Origin: Sediminibacterium sp. C3
Lineage (GTDB): Bacteria; Bacteroidota; Bacteroidia; Chitinophagales; Chitinophagaceae
NCBI RefSeq assembly: GCF_000508085.1
Contig: NZ_KI669560.1
Location: 1,074,464-1,138,463 of the forward strand
Length of the DNA stretch: 64,000 nucleotides
Direction of reading: 5' to 3'
The translations under genes were made by a program, and so were the position numbers. How positions within the stretch are numbered: position 1 is the stretch's first letter; each line of letters begins with the position of its first letter. This document shows positions 27,437 through 34,506 of the stretch, one piece after another. The notes beneath the pieces were generated by a model. The model did not search any database. It worked only from the letters and a program-made list of their open reading frames with translations, and was not told where the DNA came from.

Positions 27437-27567
27437 GCAAAGGTAGCATGGCGGGCAGACGCACAGAGCCAACCAAAAAAAACCAAAAGACTACGGCATA
27501 AACACAGACCCACCGCACAAGGCTATCTTTTATTCCGTTTCCTTTTGGTTTTTTTATCCGCCATGCT
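27437..27567. repeat. Nested long inverted repeat, copy 2 of a related pair
   Basis: The middle stem is identical to copy 1: ACCAAAAGACTACGGCATAA (27482-27501) against TTATTCCGTTTCCTTTTGGT (27530-27549). The outer stem differs in sequence but still pairs: AGCATGGCGG (27445-27454) with CCGCCATGCT (27558-27567), perfect. GCAAAGGTAG precedes the left arm in both copies (26681 and 27437). The 28-nt loop contains GACCCACCGCAC, which also occurs at 26477-26488. Confidence 0.7.
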
Positions 27568-27844
27568 GAGAGATGCACATAAAATTTATTTATTATGCAA
27601 AAGCATCCACGTATCAGTTCCGGCAGCCATCCAGGCATTTGCCCATTTACTCCGCAGGTCCTTCATCAGTTCTTGCAGCTTGCACCTCATGGTTATAGTC
27701 GCTATATCCGCAGGTCGTCACTCATTGCCCAGCATCACACAGGTGTTAAGGTTTATCGCCTTCCATGTGGTTGTTGCCTTTGGCGTTATCCTTCAGGTGT
27801 TCGCCAGCTTTCAGCATTGCCCTTTTAGGGGCTTTGCTTAAATG

Positions 27845-27875
27845 AAAAAGCCCCACCATTTCGGCAGGGCTTTTT
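27845..27875 (-). terminator. Intrinsic terminator, usable from both strands
   Basis: AAAAAGCCC (27845-27853) pairs with GGGCTTTTT (27867-27875). It lies 25 nt beyond the stop of the minus-strand 249-aa gene and gives a GC stem followed by a T-run in either direction. Confidence 0.8.
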
Positions 27876-27899
27876 CCTAACTGAAAGAACGAACAAAGG

Positions 27900-28649
27900 T
27901 TATGCAGCATCAACAATATTCAGCACGTTGTATGAGCCATTTTTAAGCGAATACTGGATACCGTTTACTTCCTGAAAGAACTCAATCAGCAACAGGTAAA
28001 ACTTAGTACCTGCACCGGCAGGAACGCCAGCAGGGGTCAGTGTTACAGGAGTGTTGGTTCCGTCAATCGGCAAATTGGTTACAGGACTGTACTCAATTGC
28101 ACTGATTTCGTTGGCGAAGTCCACATTTGCGAAAGCACCTTTCATGCTGATATGCGTTGCCCCTGAAGGGTAAGAAATATCGTTAATCGGCACAAACGCA
28201 GGGATATTGATTTCCCCAGTAGCAGGTGTTACGGTGAACGGTGCGAACATCACACCACTCAAAAGAGCTTTGTCGTTGAAATCAAAATCTTTCAACAGTG
28301 CCAATGCATCAGGATCAGCAATACCATCAGCAACGGTACGTTCACCACGTACAGAAGCCACATCGTAATTTTTAATTTGCGTCATGATTTGCGTTAAACG
28401 ACTGGTAACACGATTGTCAGCAGCGTTCATCATCAAATTACGAACTGCATTGCGTAATACTTTACCGGCAGTCGCAGAGCTTCCAAATTCAGAACCGTTT
28501 TCACGGGTACGCTGAAAGTTTGGATCATTTGCGATACGGTCAGCAGATACACCACCTTTGGTTTTCACCAGGTGGCCATCTTGTGTTTTGTAGAAGGTTA
28601 ACTCATCCAGAGTCCCTTCAATTTTTAAAATACCTTTTAATTTTGCCAT
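27900..28649 (-). CDS. Hypothetical protein (249 aa), stand-alone transcription unit
   Basis: The protein starts MAKLKGILKIEGTLDELTFYKTQDGHLVK, then a helical, Arg/Asn-rich segment (about 35-110), then a beta-rich C-terminal half with Pro/Thr/Gly-rich turns (about 125-249). There is no signal peptide or membrane segment. I have the impression that similar proteins occur in other Bacteroidota genomes, but I cannot name a family. The two-part layout is compatible with a structural or assembly protein, which is speculation. It has its own good promoter (28715-28745) and its own terminator (27845-27875), so it is expressed independently of the defence genes. Confidence 0.7.
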   Translation of the reverse strand: MAKLKGILKIEGTLDELTFYKTQDGHLVKTKGGVSADRIANDPNFQRTRENGSEFGSSATAGKVLRNAVRNLMMNAADNRVTSRLTQIMTQIKNYDVASVRGERTVADGIADPDALALLKDFDFNDKALLSGVMFAPFTVTPATGEINIPAFVPINDISYPSGATHISMKGAFANVDFANEISAIEYSPVTNLPIDGTNTPVTLTPAGVPAGAGTKFYLLLIEFFQEVNGIQYSLKNGSYNVLNIVDAA

Positions 28650-28714
28650 TGCTTAAAATTTTTATGAGTTAGTAAAACCGTTTCTTTTTTAGCCGTTTTA
28701 TCAGCATTTGAAAA

Positions 28715-28745
28715 CAAAAATAGAAGCAGTATTTAGGCTATGCAA
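28715..28745 (-). promoter_or_regulatory. Bacteroidota-type promoter for the 249-aa gene
   Basis: On the minus strand a TTG (28745-28743) is followed after 20 nt by TATTTTTG (28722-28715), a match to TTG-N19..21-TAnnTTTG. The gene starts 65 nt downstream at 28649. Confidence 0.7.
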
Positions 28746-28819
28746 AAGTTGAAAGTCATCCGTTCCGTTTCTTCCGCATTATTCCAACAAACACACTTTT
28801 ACCACCCATGAAAATGAAT

Positions 28820-28827
28820 TATCTTTG
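28820..28827 (+). promoter_or_regulatory. -7 promoter element for the 73-aa gene
   Basis: TATCTTTG matches TAnnTTTG, 35 nt before the ATG at 28863. No clear -33 TTG is seen at the usual distance. Confidence 0.5.
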
Positions 28828-28862
28828 CAATGTCACTTTCATAACAGAGGTATATCATCGAT

Positions 28863-29084
28863 ATGGATAGTGTATTAAAAAGTATAATTGAAATAATGAA
28901 TAGACTGTGCATTTATCCGAAAGACATTCAGGTAATCACAGGCAGAAGCGACAGGTATGGCAGAAATCTTATTAAGAAGATTAAGGACCACTTCAGTAAA
29001 CAACAACACCAGGTTGTTACAGTTGATGAGTTTTGCCAGTACATGGGCTTGCAACCGGAAACGGTTGCCAAGCAACTCAGATAA
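28863..29084 (+). CDS. Small hypothetical protein, possibly DNA-binding
   Basis: This 73-aa protein seems to contain two helical units: YPKDIQVITGRSDRYGRNLIKKIKDHF and VVTVDEFCQYMGLQPETVAKQLR. The first resembles an HTH in which a 'tool is chosen and read' pattern (ITGRS, RYGRNLIKKIK) precedes a basic helix. Such small proteins are common in Bacteroidota genomes as single genes, but I do not know a function. It has a promoter box upstream and a hairpin terminator 47 nt downstream. Confidence 0.6.
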   Translation: MDSVLKSIIEIMNRLCIYPKDIQVITGRSDRYGRNLIKKIKDHFSKQQHQVVTVDEFCQYMGLQPETVAKQLR

Positions 29085-29130
29085 GTAGAAACCTTATCTT
29101 TGCTTTTGCCTTTGGTAAGGCACAGCACAC

Positions 29131-29152
29131 CCTGACCACATCAGGATTTTTT
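29131..29152 (+). terminator. Intrinsic terminator after the 73-aa gene
   Basis: CCTGA (29131-29135) and TCAGG (29141-29145) flank CCACA, followed by A and six T. A second TAnnTTTG-like box (TATCTTTG, 29095-29102) lies between the gene and this terminator, so a very short independent RNA is conceivable. Confidence 0.65.
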
Positions 29153-29456
29153 CTTTTCTTTGTGTAGCGTTTTCCTTTACTTAATCATTCCTTGTTGGCT
29201 ATTTGTTGCCCTATCACCACAAACCCTTGATAGTAAAGGGGTCACTATTTTTTGTATCGGGAAGTAGCCCCTCTACTAGTCATTACTATTCTACAGTGTT
29301 TACATTGATTATCAGCAGGTTTTATTTGCCTTTACTTGCCGTTTCTTGCCTTTAGTAGCCAAATAGTTGTGACTATTTCGGTTACTACTTTTTATTAGTA
29401 ACAGATTTGGGAAATGAGGGGGAAATTAAGGGGTCGATACATACTTTTCAGATATA
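29153..29456. other. Intergenic region before the Fic gene
   Basis: No gene is visible. It holds several TTGCC words in a row (around 29325-29352), an imperfect palindrome at 29354-29386, and the word GGGAAGTAGCC (29259-29269) that recurs at about 30697 on the other side of the Fic gene. Confidence 0.4.
29354..29386. repeat. Imperfect palindrome with 14-15-nt arms
   Basis: AGTAGCCAAATAGT (29354-29367) is matched by ACTATTTCGGTTACT (29372-29386) around TGTG, with one mismatch and one extra base. It could be an operator or recombination core. Confidence 0.45.
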
Positions 29457-29531
29457 GATAAAATAAGGATAAAATAAAGATATCTATAAAATCATTACTT
29501 TTATGGATAAAATAAAGGTAAAATAAGGATA
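29457..29531. repeat. Repeated ATAAAATAAGG words just upstream of the Fic start
   Basis: Four variants of GATAAAATAA(A)GG occur in two blocks (29457-29482 and 29505-29531). The second block runs directly into the ATG at 29531. The regular spacing suggests a binding site, perhaps for the winged-helix part of the Fic protein itself. Confidence 0.5.
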
Positions 29532-30598
29532 TGCATACCCCTAAGCTTGACTTTGACAGTAAGACAATGCAAAAGGTCATCCAATCAATTGGAAAGATTG
29601 ACGCTTTTAAAGGAAGGTGGGGGAGCATTGAAAACAAAAGCGATCGCTATCTGAGAGAACTAAGGAAGATCGCCACCATTGAAAGTATCGGTTCATCGAC
29701 CAGAATAGAAGGGGCTGTTTTGACTGATGAAGAAGTTCAGCAATTGGTCAATAATATCAAGGTTACAGAATTTAAAAGCAGGGATGAAGAAGAAGTGTTC
29801 GGCTATTACGAGGCACTGGACATTATTTTAGACAATGCACCCAGCATTGAGTTATCCGAATCCTACATTCTACAACTGCATACCATATTATTAAAGTACA
29901 GCAGCAAAGATCAAAGACATAAGGGCACATACAAGAACCTGCCCAATTCTGTTGTCGCCAACTATCCGGATGGGAATCAAAGAACCATATTCAACACAAC
30001 TGCACCCCACCTTACCCAAAAGGAAATGCAGGAAATGATTGATTGGGTGAATACAGCTTTACAACAATCATCCGTCCATCCATTATTGGTTATTGGATTA
30101 TGTGTATATGAGTTCTTATCTATCCATCCGTTTCAGGATGGTAATGGAAGATTATCACGCTTGCTCACAACGTTGTTATTACTAAAGACAGGATATGGTT
30201 TTGCACAATACATATCATTTGAACATATCATCGAAGAAAGAAAAAAAGAATACTACCAAGTGTTGATGCATGACCAACAGCATAGAGGAACTGATAAAGA
30301 AATCATCAGCGAGTGGATACTGTTTTTTTTAAGTAGCCTTGAAATATTGATAGAGAAACTGGAAAATAAATATGCTTCTTATAAAGAGCGCGGTAATTAT
30401 ACAAACGAAAGGCAGCAACAGATCATACAATATATTGAAACAAAGCAACCAGTTAAACTGAATGATATTGTAAAAGGATTTCCTGATCTTTCAATGCACA
30501 CTATCAAGAAGGATCTGCAATTATTAGTACAACAACAAATGATTAGTAAAGCGGGTGAGAAGAAAGGAACGGTCTATGTAAAACTGATAAACAAATAG
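29531..30598 (+). CDS. Fic-family protein (AMP-transferase type) with C-terminal winged helix
   Basis: This 355-aa protein has an N-terminal helical part carrying the inhibitory motif STRIEG, which fits [S/T]xxxE[G/N] (about residue 57-62), so it is a class II, self-inhibited Fic enzyme. The core motif is complete, HPFQDGNGR (about 198-206), with the catalytic His. The C-terminal about 60 residues (QQQIIQYIETKQPVKLNDIVKGFPDLSMHTIKKDLQLLVQQQ) form a winged helix. Fic enzymes transfer AMP from ATP to target hydroxyls; the target here is unknown. The gene stands alone, with repeats at its start codon, so autoregulation is plausible. Confidence 0.85.
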   Translation: MHTPKLDFDSKTMQKVIQSIGKIDAFKGRWGSIENKSDRYLRELRKIATIESIGSSTRIEGAVLTDEEVQQLVNNIKVTEFKSRDEEEVFGYYEALDIILDNAPSIELSESYILQLHTILLKYSSKDQRHKGTYKNLPNSVVANYPDGNQRTIFNTTAPHLTQKEMQEMIDWVNTALQQSSVHPLLVIGLCVYEFLSIHPFQDGNGRLSRLLTTLLLLKTGYGFAQYISFEHIIEERKKEYYQVLMHDQQHRGTDKEIISEWILFFLSSLEILIEKLENKYASYKERGNYTNERQQQIIQYIETKQPVKLNDIVKGFPDLSMHTIKKDLQLLVQQQMISKAGEKKGTVYVKLINK

Positions 30599-30749
30599 CG
30601 TCCTAAGAAACAATATTTTTAGTCGAAATCTGTTACTATTCTGGTTCTAATTTCTCTGTAACCCACTAAAATCAACACAAGTCATTTTCTGCATTGGGAA
30701 GTAGCCGACGAGCAAAACATTTTTTACCCACAGCAAAAATTTATTATTT

Positions 30750-31217
30750 ATGCCTCCAGATACTAGTTTTAGACAGGGACCTAATTGGCCTTTACCAAAA
30801 TTCAGATATGAAGTTGATTTTGGAACAGAATTAACAGGTGTTGTATTCCAAGAAGTATCAGGTATGGAATTAGAAAGCCAAGTGATTGAATATCGTGTGG
30901 GTGGAGGTTCTAATTCCTCAACAGTAAAAATGCCTGGCATAGTTAAGTTTGGAAACATCACAATGAAAAGAGGTGTCTTTGTAAACGACAATACTTTTTG
31001 GGATTGGCACAACGAAATTAAATTGAATACTATTAAACGAAGAACTGTGCTAATTAAATTGCTTGATGAGAATGGAGAGGTAACTATGCAATGGCAGTTG
31101 AATAATTCGTGGCCTATCAAAATCACTAGTACAGACCTTAAATCAGATGGCAATGAGGTTGCAGTAGACACCATAGAAATGGCATATGAACAATTGATTC
31201 TTATTAGCAATCAGTAG
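30750..31217 (+). CDS. Contractile-tail tube protein (T4 gp19-like), orphan
   Basis: This 155-aa protein is a tube subunit of phage-tail or extracellular contractile injection type: PLPKFRYEVDFGTELTGVVFQEVSGMELESQVIEYRVGG, then KMPGIVKFGNITMKRGVF, then NDNTFWDWHNEI, and the end YEQLILI. The family (Pfam phage_T4_gp19; Afp1/Pvc1 tube) forms hexameric rings inside a sheath. Here there is no sheath, baseplate, spike or ATPase in the window, so the gene is an orphan. It may be a relic, or serve a tail locus elsewhere in the genome. Confidence 0.85.
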   Translation: MPPDTSFRQGPNWPLPKFRYEVDFGTELTGVVFQEVSGMELESQVIEYRVGGGSNSSTVKMPGIVKFGNITMKRGVFVNDNTFWDWHNEIKLNTIKRRTVLIKLLDENGEVTMQWQLNNSWPIKITSTDLKSDGNEVAVDTIEMAYEQLILISNQ

Positions 31218-31304
31218 TCATAGAAAATTTTTTAATGAACTTGTATATAAATCAAAGTGGCAACTGAGTTGATGTAAATCAATATTTTCCGTTATCAAAG
31301 GTCA

Positions 31305-31335
31305 TTGTGTACAAGTAGACAGCTGACTAACTTTG
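31305..31335 (+). promoter_or_regulatory. Bacteroidota-type promoter of the dioxygenase gene
   Basis: TTG (31305-31307), 20 nt, then TAACTTTG (31328-31335). The predicted start of transcription is only a few bases before the ATG at 31345. Confidence 0.65.
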
Positions 31336-31344
31336 CATTTATAA

Positions 31345-32190
31345 ATGCTGGAGGATATGACCACATTATCTGAATTCAAAAGCTTTACGCAGGGTTTACC
31401 AAAGAACGACTACCTGATGCCCGTTTTATTTATTGGGCATGGTTCTCCTATGAATGGAATAGAAGACACCGAATTCAGCAGAGGCTGGAAAAAAATGGCT
31501 TCAGAAATTCCAACCCCTGCAGCTGTATTGGTGATTTCTGCGCACTGGTTTACTCGTGGTACACAAATTACGGCCATGGATTTTCCTAAAACCATTCATG
31601 ACTTTGGTGGTTTTCCTCAGGCCTTATTTGATGTTCAGTATCCTGCACTGGGTAATCCGGTTTTGGCAAAGGAAACCGCATCCATGATTCTGTCTACACA
31701 GGTAGAGCTGGATCACGATTGGGGTTTGGATCATGGAACCTGGACTGTTGTGCGACATATGTATCCCGAAGCCAATATTCCTGTATTGCAATTGAGTATT
31801 GATTATACAAAAGGTCCACAATTTCATTATGACTTAGCTAAGGAATTATATGCCTTGAGAAAGAAAGGCGTATTAATTATTGGTAGCGGCAATATGGTAC
31901 ACAATTTAAGAATGGTAGCATGGGATAAGCTTAATGAAGATCAATATGGCTATGATTGGGCAATTCAAATGAATAACCAGTTCAAATCATTAATTGAATC
32001 AGGAGATCATGCACCTTTAATTCATTACACCCAATTAGGCAGGGAAGCCCTGTTGGCTATTCCTACTCCGGAACATTATCTGCCATTACTGTACACTTTA
32101 GGAGTAGGAACAACCAGGGATGAAATCTCTTTTTTTAATGATAAAGCCGTAGGAGGATCATTAACCATGACCTCGGTTAAGCTTGGTTAA
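31345..32190 (+). CDS. ygiD: 4,5-DOPA-extradiol-dioxygenase-like protein (LigB/YgiD family)
   Basis: This 281-aa protein has the class III extradiol dioxygenase fold. Likely metal ligands and conserved segments are LFIGHGSPMNGIED (His near 33), VISAHWFTRG (His near 72), HDWGLDHGTWTVV and the end LGVGTTRD...GSLTMTSVKLG. Members open catechol rings, and YgiD in E. coli acts on L-DOPA. The natural substrate here is unknown. A second in-frame ATG at 31357 is possible. The gene converges on the TonB receptor gene, with a 4-nt overlap of stops. Confidence 0.85.
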   Translation: MLEDMTTLSEFKSFTQGLPKNDYLMPVLFIGHGSPMNGIEDTEFSRGWKKMASEIPTPAAVLVISAHWFTRGTQITAMDFPKTIHDFGGFPQALFDVQYPALGNPVLAKETASMILSTQVELDHDWGLDHGTWTVVRHMYPEANIPVLQLSIDYTKGPQFHYDLAKELYALRKKGVLIIGSGNMVHNLRMVAWDKLNEDQYGYDWAIQMNNQFKSLIESGDHAPLIHYTQLGREALLAIPTPEHYLPLLYTLGVGTTRDEISFFNDKAVGGSLTMTSVKLG

Positions 32191-34379
32191 AGTTTTGCCT
32201 GCAGTGAAATAAAAAACGTTCTGCCATCAGCTGGTAATGCACCAGGTCCGGGATAACCTCCTGCTCTTCTGGTGAAGTATCTTGCATCGAATAAATTATT
32301 CAGCCCGCTTTTTATATTGAATTTGTTATTCATTTTATAAGTCAGGGTGATATCTGTAATATTATATGCAGGTATCAGGCCATTGTTCCCATTGGCTGTT
32401 GGCGTTAGGGTGTTATTCGCATCACTGAATGCCTGACCTACATGACTGTATTGCCAGGTAAACAACCATTTTTTATATCCTGCGGTTATACCTGCTCTCA
32501 TAATATGTTCAGGCGCATTTTCAACGCGCTTTCCTTTGGTGTTTGCGTCCTTATGATTGCCACTGTACCTGGCATCTGTATAGCCATAGGAACTGAATAC
32601 AATCAGATCAAAGGGAGTGGGTGCATTAAATGCCCTGGCAGGATTAAACTCCAGATAGCTTTCAATCCCTTTGCTGGTGCTGGCCCCAACATTGGTGATT
32701 AAGCGATAGTTTGAACCATTCGGCGTAACAACTCCAACCCGATTATTATACTGTAGGTAAAAACCACTGATGTCAAATTGTAAAAAGTTTTTAATTTTCC
32801 CTCTGTAACCAATATCAAAATTGTATCCCTTGGAATCTCTTAAATCAGGATCTACCATATCGGTAGTGGGTGGTGCCTGTAAATTGGCAAACTGAATGGG
32901 ACGATAAGCCTGTGAATAATTGGCATAAATCTCTGTAGTTTTGGTAATATGGTATTCTGCACCCATTCCTGCTAAAAGAAAGCCTCTGTTTCTGGTAATA
33001 TTTTGTAGCAGAATTTCATTTCCATTCGGCGCAAAGCCATTTCTGCCTGAGGCTGATCCTTGTATCCATTCATATCTGAAACCGGGAATAAGAATCAGCT
33101 TTTCATTAATACGGAAAATATTTTCAACAAATGCAGCTACATTGTTTGATCTGAAAACAATATCTCTGGGATGTTGGCCGCTGATGCTGATATCATAGTT
33201 GTTGCCTGTTGACCCAACTCCATCTGCCTGTCTGCTGGTAGTGCCGGTATATAATCGAATACCAGCCGACAAATTGTTCTGCATTTTGCCTAAAGTATAG
33301 CTGGTTATTATGCGGCTCTCCAATCCATAATTTCTATACTGATCTAAGCTGACTGTTCTGGAGTTATAGTTTCCGGTTAGGGTATTGATAGAATCTTTCA
33401 CTGTAATTGGCAACATGAAACCTACGCTGTTTCTATCTCCGAATGTGGTAAACAATTTTGTGTTCCATCTTGTGTTTTCGCTGATTTCGTAATTCGCAAT
33501 CAATGCTGGTGTGGTCCAGGTAATATCGAACCAATTTCGGCTCCTCAGGCTTTGTTGTGCATTCTGAACAATTTGATTATCTGTTAATCCACCTGGTTGC
33601 TGTGATCGCATATTTGAACGCATCACTTCAGCTGTTAGCGAAAACTTATTGGTAAAATGATAAGTGATAGTTGCGTATCCGGAATTATTATAGAATCGGC
33701 TATTCTCTCTCCATCCATTCCCTTCCCTGTGATCAAAGAAAGAGTAGTAATGAATTTTTCCTTTTTTACCTCCTATTGCGTTATACGAATTGAATAGTCC
33801 GTTGCTTCCAAAGCTCTGTTGTGTTTCTAATTCAATAGGTTTGTTTATTTCACTGCCGTTGCGAAGAATGTAATTGATTAAACCTCCAAACTGCGGTCCG
33901 TATTGTAAGGATCCCTGACCTCTGACCACTTCAATTCTTTGCACTGCCTGTAACTGGGGGTTATAATACGCTTCAGGATAGCCATAAGGATCTGCTGCAA
34001 TATCGTATCCATTTTGTCTGACATTGAATTCCCAACTTCTGTTGGGGCTTAAGCCTCTGGCTGCAATTCCAATTTGAATACCACTCGGGTCGCTTTCCCA
34101 TATATGAATACCGGGAATTTTTGCCATCACCTGGCGCATGGTATTATTCACCACATTTCCCTGCACATTGTCCATTACTATTAAGGCATTTTTTTTACCT
34201 GCATAAATATTGGTTCCAACAATCTCGGGCATTTGCTGATAATCGCTTTTACTGTTTCTGCCAACTACGGTTATATCAGGTAAATTTTTGCTTGCTGCTG
34301 TATCTGTTAAAGAAGGTGACGTTTGTCCATTTAAAACCCAAGTGATACACACCAATGCTAACACTGCAATTCCTCTCAT
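32187..34379 (-). CDS. TonB-dependent outer-membrane receptor, FecA-like
   Basis: This 730-aa protein has a signal peptide (1-18, ending NGQ) and an N-terminal plug domain (about 30-170, with VMAKIPGIHIWESDPSGIQIGIAARGLSPNRSWEFNVRQNG and RIEVVRGQGSLQYGPQFGGLINYI). A 22-strand beta barrel ends in the usual aromatic run (FFISLQAKL). The plug resembles ferric-citrate and siderophore receptors. It is not a SusC protein: it lacks the CarboxypepD_reg N-terminus and has no SusD neighbour. The gene is alone on its strand, so its substrate cannot be read from operon partners, and no Fur-type box was recognised. Confidence 0.85.
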   Translation of the reverse strand: MRGIAVLALVCITWVLNGQTSPSLTDTAASKNLPDITVVGRNSKSDYQQMPEIVGTNIYAGKKNALIVMDNVQGNVVNNTMRQVMAKIPGIHIWESDPSGIQIGIAARGLSPNRSWEFNVRQNGYDIAADPYGYPEAYYNPQLQAVQRIEVVRGQGSLQYGPQFGGLINYILRNGSEINKPIELETQQSFGSNGLFNSYNAIGGKKGKIHYYSFFDHREGNGWRENSRFYNNSGYATITYHFTNKFSLTAEVMRSNMRSQQPGGLTDNQIVQNAQQSLRSRNWFDITWTTPALIANYEISENTRWNTKLFTTFGDRNSVGFMLPITVKDSINTLTGNYNSRTVSLDQYRNYGLESRIITSYTLGKMQNNLSAGIRLYTGTTSRQADGVGSTGNNYDISISGQHPRDIVFRSNNVAAFVENIFRINEKLILIPGFRYEWIQGSASGRNGFAPNGNEILLQNITRNRGFLLAGMGAEYHITKTTEIYANYSQAYRPIQFANLQAPPTTDMVDPDLRDSKGYNFDIGYRGKIKNFLQFDISGFYLQYNNRVGVVTPNGSNYRLITNVGASTSKGIESYLEFNPARAFNAPTPFDLIVFSSYGYTDARYSGNHKDANTKGKRVENAPEHIMRAGITAGYKKWLFTWQYSHVGQAFSDANNTLTPTANGNNGLIPAYNITDITLTYKMNNKFNIKSGLNNLFDARYFTRRAGGYPGPGALPADGRTFFISLQAKL

Positions 34380-34506
34380 TTTTTAAAATTTGAGCTGCGA
34401 ATTTCAGCATTCTCCATTTTTGGGGTTTATTAAATCAGGAATTCGGTTTACATAATCGGGAAATCCTGAATCCGATGTATCTTTAAAATTGTAATTGTTA
34501 AATACT

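Larger units (their letters stand above)
27389..27899. other. Non-coding stretch with hairpin copy 2
   Basis: No convincing gene. The stretch holds the second nested inverted repeat (27437-27567), then about 280 nt whose frames overlap on the same strand and look like noise, and finally the terminator at 27845-27875. Confidence 0.5.

Noticed and set aside
26681..27446. GCAAAGGTAG beside the twin repeats as minus-strand promoter boxes (TACCTTTG)
   Set aside because: The word fits TAnnTTTG on the minus strand, but TTG boxes stand at different and poor distances (16 and 24 nt), and no gene lies downstream on that strand.
26681..27567. The twin inverted repeats as a CRISPR array or diversity-generating retroelement
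   Set aside because: Only two copies about 760 nt apart, no spacers of constant length, no cas genes and no reverse transcriptase in the window.
27545..27841. Two overlapping plus-strand frames (98 and 77 aa) before the terminator at 27845
   Set aside because: They begin inside the copy-2 inverted repeat and have no family-like pattern or start signal; one is the shadow of the other.
32187..34379. TonB receptor as a SusC-type glycan importer for the sugar genes next to it
   Set aside because: No SusD neighbour, no CarboxypepD_reg N-terminal domain, 730 aa is too short for SusC, and the plug resembles iron-citrate receptors.
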